Shown: positions 21,796 to 30,345 of the stretch, piece after piece
Numbering within the stretch: position 1 is the first letter of the stretch
Layout of the letters: every line of letters begins with the position of its first letter
DNA from: Mycobacteroides immunogenum
GTDB taxonomy: Bacteria > Actinomycetota > Actinomycetes > Mycobacteriales > Mycobacteriaceae
Assembly: GCF_001605725.1 (NCBI RefSeq)
Contig: NZ_CP011530.1
Coordinates: 4,960,001-5,024,000, forward strand
DNA: 64,000 nt
Direction: 5' to 3'
Program-made: the position numbers and the translations under genes
Notes under the pieces: generated by a model
What the model was told of the DNA's origin: nothing
Databases searched by the model: none
The model's input: only the letters and a program-made list of their open reading frames with translations

Positions 21796-22395
21796 GTGTC
21801 GTCATCGCGGGTATATGGGGGCGTTGAGGCTCCCGACCGCCAGGCCGAGCGCCGCAACCGGTTGCTGGACGCGGGCCTGGACCTGATCACCTCCGGTCCC
21901 GCACCGACGCTGACGGTCCGCGGGGTGTGCAAGCAGGCGGGCGTGGTCGCCCGGTACTTCTATGAGAACTTCGCCGACCTCGACCAACTCAGCGCGGAGG
22001 TGTTCGACAGGGCCATCGGCCACATCGCCTCGACAACCCAGCAGATCGTGGACGCCGCACCGCTACCCGAGAAGACCGCTGCCGGCATCGCCAACCTCGT
22101 GCACATCATCGAAGCAGACCCGCGAATCGGAACACTGATGTTCGGCAACAATCCCGCCAACTCGGTGATCGCCGAGCGCCGCTACGCCGCATGGGATCTA
22201 TTCGCGGCCCTGTCCGGGCAGCACATGAACAAGACCTACCAGGCCACCAATGACGAAACCCTGCGGGCAGCTTCTTATTTCACCGTTGGCGGCGTCGGAC
22301 ACACGCTGGCCGCCTGGGTCTCCGGCCAGCTCAAGCTCACCAACACCGAACTGGTCCGGGTACTCACCGAACTGCTGGAACCGGTCAGGCGGTAG
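21796..22395 (+). CDS. TetR-family regulator (Rv0275c-like)
   Basis: About 199 residues from GTG 21796. The frame is open back to 21724, but that would leave no room for a promoter and the extra part is not protein-like. The helix-turn-helix is at PTLTVRGVCKQAGVVARYFYENF, preceded by RRNRLLDAGLDLI. The C-terminal domain is helical and ligand-specific. It sits between the DUF2236 gene (divergent) and the glyoxalase-like gene (convergent, 11-nt overlap) exactly as Rv0275c does in M. tuberculosis. Confidence 0.85.
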   Translation: MSSSRVYGGVEAPDRQAERRNRLLDAGLDLITSGPAPTLTVRGVCKQAGVVARYFYENFADLDQLSAEVFDRAIGHIASTTQQIVDAAPLPEKTAAGIANLVHIIEADPRIGTLMFGNNPANSVIAERRYAAWDLFAALSGQHMNKTYQATNDETLRAASYFTVGGVGHTLAAWVSGQLKLTNTELVRVLTELLEPVRR

Positions 22396-22972
22396 CGACT
22401 TCGCGAGGAGTGCGCTCTGCCGCCGTCTTCGGCGCCACACTCACATCCGCAGCCGTGAATTCCTTGGTCCAACAGGCAAATTCAAGAGTGATGCCGTCGG
22501 GGTCCAGGAAATAGAACGAGCGCACGTACACGCCCGGGTGCAGCTCCTTGGAGACCTGGAACTCACTCTCGTCGTGGTTCAGGATGGGCCCCACCCGAAC
22601 GCCCTTGGCCTTGAGCTTGACGCGATACTCGTCGAACTTCTCGGCGGGCACGTGCAGCGAGATGTGATTCATGGAGCTGACGGCGCTGACGATGTCCCCG
22701 ATTCCCGGAATCGCGGCAGGAGCCGATATCCCCGGAACACCGTCCGGCGCGTCCTTGAACCAGAAGAACGCCAAGCTGTCGCCGCCGCCGGCGTCGAAAA
22801 AGAAGTGCTGCCCCTGCCCCATCGGCAGATCGAGCGACTTGATGAGCGGCATACCCAGCACGTTGGAGTAGAAGTCCACGGTGCGGGCCATATCCGAACA
22901 CACAAGCGCCACATGGTTGAAACCGCCGAACTCGAACTCGGAGTTGGGGTTGTTCGGTTTGATCATCGTCAT
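22385..22972 (-). CDS. Glyoxalase/VOC-family protein (Rv0274-like)
   Basis: A 195-residue metal-dependent VOC protein. The two beta-alpha-beta-beta-beta modules are seen: FNHVALVCSDMARTVDFYSNVLGM at the start of the first and MNHISLHVPAEKFDEYRVKL at the second, ending in FYFLDPDGITLEFAC. Histidines in FNHVA and MNHIS and the final glutamate are the usual metal ligands. Such proteins act as dioxygenases, isomerases or lyases, so the reaction is not predictable. Divergent from the next TetR gene. Confidence 0.85.
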   Translation of the reverse strand: MTMIKPNNPNSEFEFGGFNHVALVCSDMARTVDFYSNVLGMPLIKSLDLPMGQGQHFFFDAGGGDSLAFFWFKDAPDGVPGISAPAAIPGIGDIVSAVSSMNHISLHVPAEKFDEYRVKLKAKGVRVGPILNHDESEFQVSKELHPGVYVRSFYFLDPDGITLEFACWTKEFTAADVSVAPKTAAERTPREVATA

Positions 22973-23021
22973 GGGGAGCCTCCTTGATCCGACCGCATGA
23001 CTACCTTGCGCTGTACGCTAA

Positions 23022-23045
23022 TCTGAATCTAACATCAGATTCAGA
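23022..23045. promoter_or_regulatory. Perfect 9-bp inverted repeat, TetR operator
   Basis: TCTGAATCT-N6-AGATTCAGA lies between the divergent glyoxalase-like and TetR genes. A 24-bp perfect dyad in this position is a strong TetR operator candidate. Confidence 0.7.
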
Positions 23046-23096
23046 AACGGGTCAATACCGTTCGACAACATGAGCACGAGCATGCGGGAGGCGACC

Positions 23097-23708
23097 GTGG
23101 TCCAACCCACCGTGCGAGGCCGGCAAACACAGGCCGCCATCGACGAGGCCGCCCGAACTGTGATCGCGCGCAAGGGAATCCTGGCCACCACTGTCGCCGA
23201 TATCGCGACCGAGGCCGGCCGTTCGACGGCCTCCTTCTACAACTACTACGACTCCAAAGAAGCGATGGTCGCCCAGTGGGCCATGCGGTTTCGCACCGAG
23301 GCGCAAGAGCGCGTTTCCTCCCTGATGGCAGAATCGCCGCCGCCGAAGAACAAACAGCGTGCACGCGATATCGCGACGGCACATTGGCTCACCTGGCGCC
23401 ACCAGCTGGCCGAGATGATCAGCGTCTCTCAAATGGCCATGATCAACGCGGAGTTCGCCGAGTTCTGGAACCAGATATGTTCCGAACCAATCGATTTCCT
23501 TACCACCACTATCAAACGTGCGCAGCGCGACGGGTTCAGCCCGGGCAACGATCCACACCTCATGGCCACCGCGATTGTGTCGATGATGAATCAATTCGCC
23601 TACAACCAGCTCAGCCAGGGCAACGCCGCCAACGTCGATGACGCCGCCTGCATAGATACCTTGGCCGGAATCTGTTACCGCGCAATCTATTCCAAGGAGG
23701 TATGCTGA
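23097..23708 (+). CDS. TetR-family regulator (Rv0273c-like)
   Basis: About 203 residues from GTG 23097, which has GGGAGG 5 nt upstream; ATG 23070 is open too but lacks a ribosome-binding site. The DNA-binding part is AAIDEAARTVIARKG and TTVADIATEAGRSTASFYNYYDSKE. The C-terminal domain contains NQICSEPIDFL. The stop is immediately followed by the ATG of the hydrolase gene, so the two are co-transcribed. It is probably autoregulated through the perfect inverted repeat just upstream. Confidence 0.87.
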   Translation: MVQPTVRGRQTQAAIDEAARTVIARKGILATTVADIATEAGRSTASFYNYYDSKEAMVAQWAMRFRTEAQERVSSLMAESPPPKNKQRARDIATAHWLTWRHQLAEMISVSQMAMINAEFAEFWNQICSEPIDFLTTTIKRAQRDGFSPGNDPHLMATAIVSMMNQFAYNQLSQGNAANVDDAACIDTLAGICYRAIYSKEVC

Positions 23709-24830
23709 ATGCCCACCGAAGTGACCGTCGAACGCGAGTTCATCGGACTCCCCTCGCCCACCGCGGGACGAGGCGGCGCCGGCGGGCATCCATGCCAGGG
23801 CCTCTATCACCGGGCGGCAGGCACCCAACCCAAGATCGCCTTTATCGCCACCCACTATCAGATCGACTTCTCCGAGCATTACATCGCCGAGTATCTGGCC
23901 CGGCACGGGTACGGATTCTTGGGCTGGAATACCCGCTTCCGGGGGTTCGAAAACCAGTTTCTGCTGGATCATGCCCTCGTCGACATCGGCGTGGGCGTGC
24001 GGTGGCTGCAGGAACAGGCAGGAGTGGAAACCGTGCTGCTGCTGGGCAATTCCGGTGGGGGTTCACTCATGGCGGCCTATCAGTCTCAGGCGGCCGCCCC
24101 CAAGGTGACGCCACTGGAGGGTATGCGGCCGGCGCAGGGATTGGACAGCCTGCCCACCGCCGCGGGCTATGTCGCGACCGCCGCGCATCTGGGCCGTCCC
24201 GACGTGCTCACTGACTGGATGGACGCCTCGGTGCTCGAGGAAAGCGATCCCGCCTCTACCGACCCCGCCCTCGATCTGTTCAATGAGGCCAACGGCCCGG
24301 CTTACTCCCCCGAGTTCGTCGCCGCATACCGAGAGGGCCAGGCCGCGCGCAATCACCGGATCACCGCCTGGGCGCTCGAGGAGCTCGCGCGCGTGCGCGC
24401 GGCCGGGTTCAGCGACCGCGCCTTCACCGTGCACCGCACCTGGGCCGACCCCCGGATGGTCGATCCCACCTTGGAGCCCACCAAGCGTCCCGCCAACATG
24501 TGCTATGCGGGAGTGCCGGTGAAGGCCAACCGCTCTACCTTCGGAATCGGTTGTGCCACCACGCTGAAGAACTGGATCGGCATGTGGAGCCTGTCGCACG
24601 CACAGACGCGCGCCGAGCCACATCTGGCCGATGTCACGGTCCCAGCACTGGTCATCAACGCCGACGGCGACACGGGAGTCTTCCCGTCGGATGCGCGGCG
24701 CATCTACGACGCGCTGGGCACGACGGACAAGCAACAGGCATCCATCGACGCCGACCACTACTTCCAGAACCCTGGGGCCCGACAGGAGCAGGCCGATACC
24801 ATTGCCGAGTGGGCAAGCACACGGTGGTGA
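23709..24830 (+). CDS. Alpha/beta-hydrolase fold protein (Rv0272c-like)
   Basis: A 373-residue cytoplasmic protein. The nucleophile elbow is GNSGGGSL, with an acid in VINADGDTGVFP and histidine in IDADHYF, giving a plausible Ser-Asp-His triad. Length and position between TetR and fadE6 homologues equal M. tuberculosis Rv0272c. The start codon abuts the TetR stop. Substrate unknown; the neighbourhood suggests an acyl or CoA ester. Confidence 0.8.
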   Translation: MPTEVTVEREFIGLPSPTAGRGGAGGHPCQGLYHRAAGTQPKIAFIATHYQIDFSEHYIAEYLARHGYGFLGWNTRFRGFENQFLLDHALVDIGVGVRWLQEQAGVETVLLLGNSGGGSLMAAYQSQAAAPKVTPLEGMRPAQGLDSLPTAAGYVATAAHLGRPDVLTDWMDASVLEESDPASTDPALDLFNEANGPAYSPEFVAAYREGQAARNHRITAWALEELARVRAAGFSDRAFTVHRTWADPRMVDPTLEPTKRPANMCYAGVPVKANRSTFGIGCATTLKNWIGMWSLSHAQTRAEPHLADVTVPALVINADGDTGVFPSDARRIYDALGTTDKQQASIDADHYFQNPGARQEQADTIAEWASTRW

Positions 24831-24831
24831 G

Positions 24832-25794
24832 ATGAGCGGCCAGCCCGGCGATCATCGACTCAGGGTCCTCGCACACTTCCCGGCCGGTCCGCGAACCCTC
24901 GAACAGATTGCACCGCACGCCGATTGGATCGATGTTCACTTCTGCGCCGAGGATGACGACGCCACCTTCTACTCCGAGCTTCCTCATGCCGAGGTGCTCT
25001 GGCATGTGCTGCGCCCGCTCTCGGCCGACGACATCGCCAGGGGTGAACGGCTGCGGTTGATCCACAAGTTCGGCGCCGGGGTGAACACCATCGCACTGGA
25101 CGCGGCCGCCGGGCGGGGGATCGCTGTCGCCAACATGCCAGGCGCCAATGCCCCGTCTGTCGCCGAGGGCGCGCTGCTGCTGATGCTCGCGGCGCTGCGA
25201 CAGCTGCCGCGGCTGGATCGGGAAACTCGTGCCGGCACCGGCTGGCCCACCGATCAGTCTCTCGGCGATACGGTTCGCGATATCGGCTCGTGCACAGTCG
25301 GATTGGTGGGATACGGCAACATCGCGAAGACGCTCGAACGCATCCTGCTGGCGATGGGTGCCACCGTGTTGCACACCAGCACCCGCGACGACGGCACCGA
25401 CGGCTGGCGCAGCCTGGATGAACTGCTGACATGCAGCGATATCGTCTCGCTGCATCTACCGCTCACCGAGGCCAGCACCGGCATGCTCGACGCCTCGGCA
25501 TTGGCGCGGATGAAGCCCGGATCGGTCCTGATCAACACCTCACGCGGGGCGGTGATCGACGAGCCGGCACTGGTCCAGGCGCTGCGGCACGGCCCGCTGG
25601 CTGCCGCCGGTCTTGATGTCTTTGCCCACGAGCCGGTTTCATCGGACAATCCACTGCTGACATTGCCAAACGTGGTGCTCACACCGCATGTCACCTGGTT
25701 CACCGCGGACACCATGACGCGCTATCTGGACCACGCGATCGACAACTGCCGGCGTATACATGAGGGGTCACCGCTAGCTGACCGCGTGCGCTAA
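24832..25794 (+). CDS. D-2-hydroxyacid dehydrogenase family protein
   Basis: A 320-residue NAD(P)-dependent oxidoreductase starting at ATG 24832, one base after the hydrolase stop. The nucleotide-binding motif is VGLVGYGNIAKTLERIL, the catalytic arginine is in INTSRGAVIDE, the glutamate in DVFAHEPV and the histidine in LTPHVTWFT. These are the Arg-Glu-His residues of the family. The substrate is a 2-hydroxy or 2-oxo acid, not further defined. It is absent from the corresponding place in M. tuberculosis as I recall, so it is one of the insertions into this core block. Confidence 0.85.
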   Translation: MSGQPGDHRLRVLAHFPAGPRTLEQIAPHADWIDVHFCAEDDDATFYSELPHAEVLWHVLRPLSADDIARGERLRLIHKFGAGVNTIALDAAAGRGIAVANMPGANAPSVAEGALLLMLAALRQLPRLDRETRAGTGWPTDQSLGDTVRDIGSCTVGLVGYGNIAKTLERILLAMGATVLHTSTRDDGTDGWRSLDELLTCSDIVSLHLPLTEASTGMLDASALARMKPGSVLINTSRGAVIDEPALVQALRHGPLAAAGLDVFAHEPVSSDNPLLTLPNVVLTPHVTWFTADTMTRYLDHAIDNCRRIHEGSPLADRVR

Positions 25795-25833
25795 GCTAGC
25801 GCCCGAAGATTTACACTAGGCAGAATTCGTAAA

Positions 25834-25850
25834 TATTCGCACAACGAATA
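25834..25850. promoter_or_regulatory. Perfect palindrome upstream of the SDR-fadE6 unit
   Basis: TATTCG-N5-CGAATA, with a further ATTCGT copy at 25825-25830, lies 23 bp before the SDR start. Likely binding site for a TetR-type repressor. Confidence 0.55.
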
Positions 25851-25872
25851 CCACAATGGCGTGGGAGGACGA

Positions 25873-26724
25873 ATGAGAACAGCCGTACAGCTCGCGGGCA
25901 AGGTCGTCGCCGTAACCGGTGGAGCACGTGGAATCGGTCGCGCCATCGCCACGGCGTTCGCCGCCGAAGGCGCCAGCGTCGCGATCGGCGATATCGACAA
26001 GAAGCTGTGTGAGAACACCGCCGCCGAGATCGGGAACAGCACCATCGGCCTTCCGCTCGATGTCACCGATCACGGCAGCTTCGAGGCCTTTTTCGACACC
26101 ATCGCGGCCACCCTCGGCCCGGTAGACGTGATCGTCAACAACGCGGGCATCATGCCGATCACCCCGTTCGGCGACGAGTCCCTGGAATCCATCCAGCGCC
26201 AGCTCGATATCAATGTGCGCGGCGTCATGTGGGGCAGTCAGCTGGCCATCAAACGGATGAAACCCCGCGGCGGCGGCGCCATCGTCAACATCGCCTCGGC
26301 GGCGGGTAAGGCGGGTTTCCCGGGACTTGCCACCTACTGCGCCACCAAGCATGCCGTGGTGGGCCTCAGCGAGAGCTTGAGCCTGGAATACGAAACCTCC
26401 GGAATCTCGGTGGTGTGCGTGATGCCGGGCATGGTCAACACCGAACTGATCTCCGGCCTTGATACCCACTGGCTGCTGAAAACCGTTGAACCAGAAGATA
26501 TTGCCAATGCGGTCGTCAACGCGGTACGCAAGGGCACCTTCCCGGTCTTCGTTCCCAAGATGTTCGGCGGAATGTATCGGACCATGTCGGTGCTGCCCCG
26601 CAGTACCGGCAAGTTCTTGACCCGCAAGCTCGGCATCCAGGACTTCATGCTCAACGCGCACGGATCCGATGCCCGCAAGGCCTACGAAGACCGCGCCAGC
26701 CACAGCGAGCCCAGCGCCGAATAG
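25873..26724 (+). CDS. Short-chain dehydrogenase/reductase
   Basis: A 283-residue SDR from ATG 25873, preceded by GGGAGGAC; GTG 25861 is too close to the promoter palindrome. Motifs are VTGGARGIGRA (cofactor), NNAG, the catalytic serine in NIASAAGKAG, and YCATKHA (YxxxK). The C-terminal extension (GMYRTMSVLPRSTGKFLTRK) is seen in mycobacterial SDRs of lipid metabolism. It lies 15 bp upstream of fadE6 and is likely co-transcribed. Confidence 0.9.
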   Translation: MRTAVQLAGKVVAVTGGARGIGRAIATAFAAEGASVAIGDIDKKLCENTAAEIGNSTIGLPLDVTDHGSFEAFFDTIAATLGPVDVIVNNAGIMPITPFGDESLESIQRQLDINVRGVMWGSQLAIKRMKPRGGGAIVNIASAAGKAGFPGLATYCATKHAVVGLSESLSLEYETSGISVVCVMPGMVNTELISGLDTHWLLKTVEPEDIANAVVNAVRKGTFPVFVPKMFGGMYRTMSVLPRSTGKFLTRKLGIQDFMLNAHGSDARKAYEDRASHSEPSAE

Positions 26725-26739
26725 TAAGGAAGCGACAAG

Positions 26740-28923
26740 ATGCCGATCGCCATCAACAGTGAGCATGTAGCACTTGCGGATTCGGCGCATGCGTTCGTCG
26801 AGCGCGTTGTGCCCAGCGAGCTGCTTCACGAAACCCTCGAGACTCCGCTGCCCTGGCCGCCACCGTTCTGGAAGGGTGCCGCAGATCAGGGCCTGACCTC
26901 CGTGCACCTCGCTGAATCCGTGGGTGGACAAGGTTTTGGCGCATTGGAGCTTGCCATTGTGGTGGCCGAGTTCGGGCGTGGGGCCGTGCCCGGCCCGTTT
27001 GTCCCCTCGGTGATCGCGAGCGCGCTCATCAGCGCACACGACCCCGATCATCCACTGCTGAACGACCTTGCCTCCGGTGCGTCCATCGCCACCTTCTCGT
27101 CTTCTTCGTCCTTCACCGCAACGCTTTCCGGTGACGGGCTGACCGTGGATGGTCAAGCGCGTTCGGTGCTGTCGGCAGCATCGGCGAGCTACGTGGTGGC
27201 GCCGGTCTCCGTCGGTTCAGACCGGGTATGGGTGGTGCTGAGCGCCGATGACGTCACCCTGGACCCACAACAGAGTGTGGACCGGCTGCGCCCGGTCGCC
27301 CATGTCACGGCGGCTGCCGCGCAGGTTCCTGCCGATCGTGTGTTGAGCAACCTCGCTGACGCCCGCGCGGCGGCCATCATCTCTACGGTCGTATCCGCCG
27401 AGGCCGTCGGCGTCGCACGCTGGGCCACCGACGCGGCATCCGAATATGCCAAGGTGCGTGAGCAATTCGGCCGTCCCATCGGGCAGTTCCAGGCCATCAA
27501 GCACAAGTGCGCAACCATGGCCGCGGTCACCGAGCGTGCCACCGCAGCCGTGTGGGACGCCGCGCGCGCACTCGACGAAGCCGATGAGCATGCGGGCGTT
27601 GTGGAGTTCGCGGCCTCCGTGGCCGCGACATTGGCCCCTGCCGCGGCTCAGCAGTGCACACAGGATTGCATCCAGGTACACGGCGGTATCGGCTACACCT
27701 GGGAACACGATGCACATATCTACTACCGGCGGGCATTGGGTCTCATCGCCGCCCTGGGCCGTTACGGCAGCGCACCGGCCACCGTGGTGCGTACCGCCGT
27801 CGAACACGGTCTGCGCAAGGTGGATATCGATCTGGCACCGGAAACCGAGGCCCTGCGCGCCGAGATCCGCGCCGAGGTGACCGCTCTCAAAGAGATCCCG
27901 TCCGGAAAACGCAACGCCGCCATCGCCGAGGGCGGATGGGTGCTGCCCTACCTGCCCACGCCGTGGGGCCGCGCCGCGTCCCCCATCGAGCAGGTGATCA
28001 TCTCCCAGGAATTCCTCACCGGCAGGGTTCGCCGGCCCCAGCTCGGCATCGCGACCTGGCTGGTGCCGTCCATCGTCGCGTACGGCACCGAGGAGCAGAA
28101 GCAGCGGTTCCTGCCACCCACATTCCGTGGCGAAATGATGTGGTGCCAGCTGTTTTCCGAACCCGGTGCGGGGTCGGACCTGGCGGGACTGTCCACCAAG
28201 GCGGTCAAGGTGGACGGCGGCTGGCGCCTCACCGGCCAGAAGATCTGGACCTCGGTGGCACAGTTCGCCGATTGGGGTGCCTGCCTGGCCAGGACGGATC
28301 CCAGCGCGCCGAAACACAATGGCATCACCTATTTCCTCGTCGATATGAAGAGTGAGGGCGTCACGGTGCGCCCGTTGCGCGAGATGACCGGCGGCGCGCT
28401 GTTCAACGAGGTCTTCATCGACGACGTATTCGTACCCGACGAGCTGGTGGTCGGCGAGGTCAATCGCGGCTGGGAGGTGAGCCGCAATACGTTGACGGCG
28501 GAACGTGTTTCGATCGGCAGCTCCGATCTTCCGTTCCTGGCCAGCCTGGACGACTTGGTGGCATTCGTCGGCAACAACGAGCTCGGCGAAGTCGCCCGCG
28601 ATCAGGCCGGTCAGCTCATCGCCGAGGGGCACGGGGTGAAGCTGCTGAATCTACGCTCGACCCTGCTGACTCTGGCCGGTGGTGACCCGATGCCGTCCGC
28701 CGCGGTGTCCAAGCTTTTGGGCATGCGCACCGGACAGGGCTACGCCGAGTTCGTGGTGAATCATTTCGGGCAAGATGGCGCCATCGGCGATTCCGAACAG
28801 GAGCAGGGCCGCTGGGCGGACTATCTTTTAGCTAGCCGCGCCACCACCATTTACGGCGGCACCTCCGAAGTGCAGCTGAACATCATTGCCGAGCGACTGT
28901 TAGGACTGCCGCGTGACCCGTAA
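26740..28923 (+). CDS. fadE6: Double acyl-CoA dehydrogenase (FadE6-like)
   Basis: A 727-residue fusion of two acyl-CoA dehydrogenase modules. The first (about 1-360) ends with AQQCTQDCIQVHGGIGYTWE. The second (about 370-727) has the full substrate and FAD segments MMWCQLFSEPGAGSDLAG and WRLTGQKIWTS, and ends with YGGTSEVQLNIIAERLLGLP. These enzymes introduce a 2,3-double bond into acyl-CoA. Length and architecture match M. tuberculosis FadE6 (Rv0271c). The stop overlaps the downstream hydrolase gene by 11 nt. Confidence 0.9.
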   Translation: MPIAINSEHVALADSAHAFVERVVPSELLHETLETPLPWPPPFWKGAADQGLTSVHLAESVGGQGFGALELAIVVAEFGRGAVPGPFVPSVIASALISAHDPDHPLLNDLASGASIATFSSSSSFTATLSGDGLTVDGQARSVLSAASASYVVAPVSVGSDRVWVVLSADDVTLDPQQSVDRLRPVAHVTAAAAQVPADRVLSNLADARAAAIISTVVSAEAVGVARWATDAASEYAKVREQFGRPIGQFQAIKHKCATMAAVTERATAAVWDAARALDEADEHAGVVEFAASVAATLAPAAAQQCTQDCIQVHGGIGYTWEHDAHIYYRRALGLIAALGRYGSAPATVVRTAVEHGLRKVDIDLAPETEALRAEIRAEVTALKEIPSGKRNAAIAEGGWVLPYLPTPWGRAASPIEQVIISQEFLTGRVRRPQLGIATWLVPSIVAYGTEEQKQRFLPPTFRGEMMWCQLFSEPGAGSDLAGLSTKAVKVDGGWRLTGQKIWTSVAQFADWGACLARTDPSAPKHNGITYFLVDMKSEGVTVRPLREMTGGALFNEVFIDDVFVPDELVVGEVNRGWEVSRNTLTAERVSIGSSDLPFLASLDDLVAFVGNNELGEVARDQAGQLIAEGHGVKLLNLRSTLLTLAGGDPMPSAAVSKLLGMRTGQGYAEFVVNHFGQDGAIGDSEQEQGRWADYLLASRATTIYGGTSEVQLNIIAERLLGLPRDP

Positions 28924-29854
28924 TACCGCTACCGAGACTGCGTGGCGCCAGCACGAGGATTTCTTCACCGCCGGGGACGGCACCCGTATCGGATTCTCCG
29001 ACACCCGGAACCGCGCGGCACCCACCACGGTGCTGTTCCTGCACGGCTGGACGCAGAACCGTGAGGCCTGGGACGACGTGGCCGGTCCGCTCCACAAACA
29101 CAATCCCGAGCTGCGCATCGTCGCACTCGATCACCGCGGGCACGGCAAGTCAGATCCGGCGCCGGGCGGCTCGGTGAATGTTCGTCAACTGGCCACGGAC
29201 GCTGCCGACTTCATCAACGCCGAGATCCCCACCGGGCAGATCGTGATCGTCGGTCACTCGATGGGCGGCATGACCATGATGGGCCTCGGCGAGTACCACC
29301 AGGACCTGGTGGCTCAGCGGATTTCTGGCGCGGTCTTCGTGGCCACCTCCGCCGGGCGGCTGCTGCACCGGCTACGCGTGGTGCCGCCGGTGTTCTCCGT
29401 TGTCAAGGCGGTGGTCCTGGGTGTCGTGGCGCAGGGTTGGTTCCTCCAGCAGGGCTACCTCATGCGGCCCATCATCTCCACGCTGGTGTTTGGGCGTGAT
29501 CCCCGGCCGTACGACGTGAGCCGAGTGTGGGACCAGATTCGCTCGGGCACTCCGCGCAGCTACAAGGACGCCGCCGAGAGCATGGTGCTCCATGAGGATC
29601 TGACCGAGGGCTTGAGCGCCTATCGCGGTATGCCCTCCGCGGTACTGGCGGGAGCACGCGACTTCCTCACCCCGGCAGGCGATTCCCGCATCATCGCCGC
29701 GGCGCTGCAGACCAATGAACTGCGCACGTACCCAGGCTCGGGCCACATGCTGCCCAACGAGCGCGCCGGCGAGGTCATCAACGAGATCGTGACGGTGCTG
29801 GACGCGCTGGCCCAACAGCCCGCCACCCCGGCGGCCCGGGAATCGACGGGCTAG
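28913..29854 (+). CDS. Alpha/beta-hydrolase (lipase/esterase-like)
   Basis: A 313-residue hydrolase from GTG 28913, overlapping fadE6. It has [16 protein letters not shown] (HG oxyanion motif), [10 protein letters not shown], the nucleophile elbow VGHSMGGM, an aspartate in [13 protein letters not shown] and histidine in [12 protein letters not shown] classical Ser-Asp-His esterase or lipase. Coupling to fadE6 suggests hydrolysis of an ester that feeds acyl-CoA metabolism. Its 3' end overlaps the convergent SRPBCC gene by 4 nt. Confidence 0.87.
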   Translation: MTRNTATETAWRQHEDFFTAGDGTRIGFSDTRNRAAPTTVLFLHGWTQNREAWDDVAGPLHKHNPELRIVALDHRGHGKSDPAPGGSVNVRQLATDAADFINAEIPTGQIVIVGHSMGGMTMMGLGEYHQDLVAQRISGAVFVATSAGRLLHRLRVVPPVFSVVKAVVLGVVAQGWFLQQGYLMRPIISTLVFGRDPRPYDVSRVWDQIRSGTPRSYKDAAESMVLHEDLTEGLSAYRGMPSAVLAGARDFLTPAGDSRIIAAALQTNELRTYPGSGHMLPNERAGEVINEIVTVLDALAQQPATPAARESTG

Positions 29855-30315
29855 CTGTACCGGTTCTGCAGTCGCCGCAGGGTGGCCTCAACGCCCTCGG
29901 CATTGGCCTTGATGAAGCCCGGCAACTTGTAGTTCAGCAGGAGTTGGACCGGTCCGGCATTGCGGAAGTCGAATGTTTCGGTGACCCGGGTACTGGTCGG
30001 CGACAGCGCCACGAACTCCCAGCGCCACCGGTGACCCATTGGATGGCGCCACTCGATGACTTTGTCGGGGTCGAACTCGGTGACTGTGCTGGTGATGCGG
30101 TACGGGAGCCCGAACATCCGCATCCCGGTGGAGAAACGTGAGCCCACCGCGAGATGTTCAGGCGTACGGATGTTCTGGCCAACCGTGCCCGAACCGTCCA
30201 GCTCATGGTGACGCCGCGGGTCCGCGACAATGGCGAACAGTTCCGTTGCCGGGGCAGACACTTCGACTGCGCGGCTGACCTGCTGGGGCCCTGCGTCTAC
30301 TGCTGATACCGACAT
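29851..30315 (-). CDS. SRPBCC (START-like) family protein
   Basis: A 154-residue polyketide cyclase/dehydrase-like protein, a fold that binds hydrophobic ligands in a deep cavity. The start is [28 protein letters not shown], typical of the family, with a C-terminal long helix ([15 protein letters not shown]). Many mycobacterial members have no known ligand. It is the last gene of a minus-strand group with the enoyl-reductase-like and fadD2 genes. Confidence 0.8.
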   Translation of the reverse strand: MSVSAVDAGPQQVSRAVEVSAPATELFAIVADPRRHHELDGSGTVGQNIRTPEHLAVGSRFSTGMRMFGLPYRITSTVTEFDPDKVIEWRHPMGHRWRWEFVALSPTSTRVTETFDFRNAGPVQLLLNYKLPGFIKANAEGVEATLRRLQNRYS

Positions 30316-30345
30316 ACATCCACTCCCATCGTTTGGCGAAGAGTC

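Noticed and set aside
25816..27156. 446-codon open frame on the minus strand
   Set aside because: It is antisense to the SDR and fadE6 genes, both with clear motifs. Long opposite frames arise from the high G+C and codon bias.
27217..28632. 471-codon minus-strand frame inside fadE6
   Set aside because: It lies wholly opposite fadE6 and its translation lacks any domain and is biased toward G, H, R and D, as expected from an antisense shadow.
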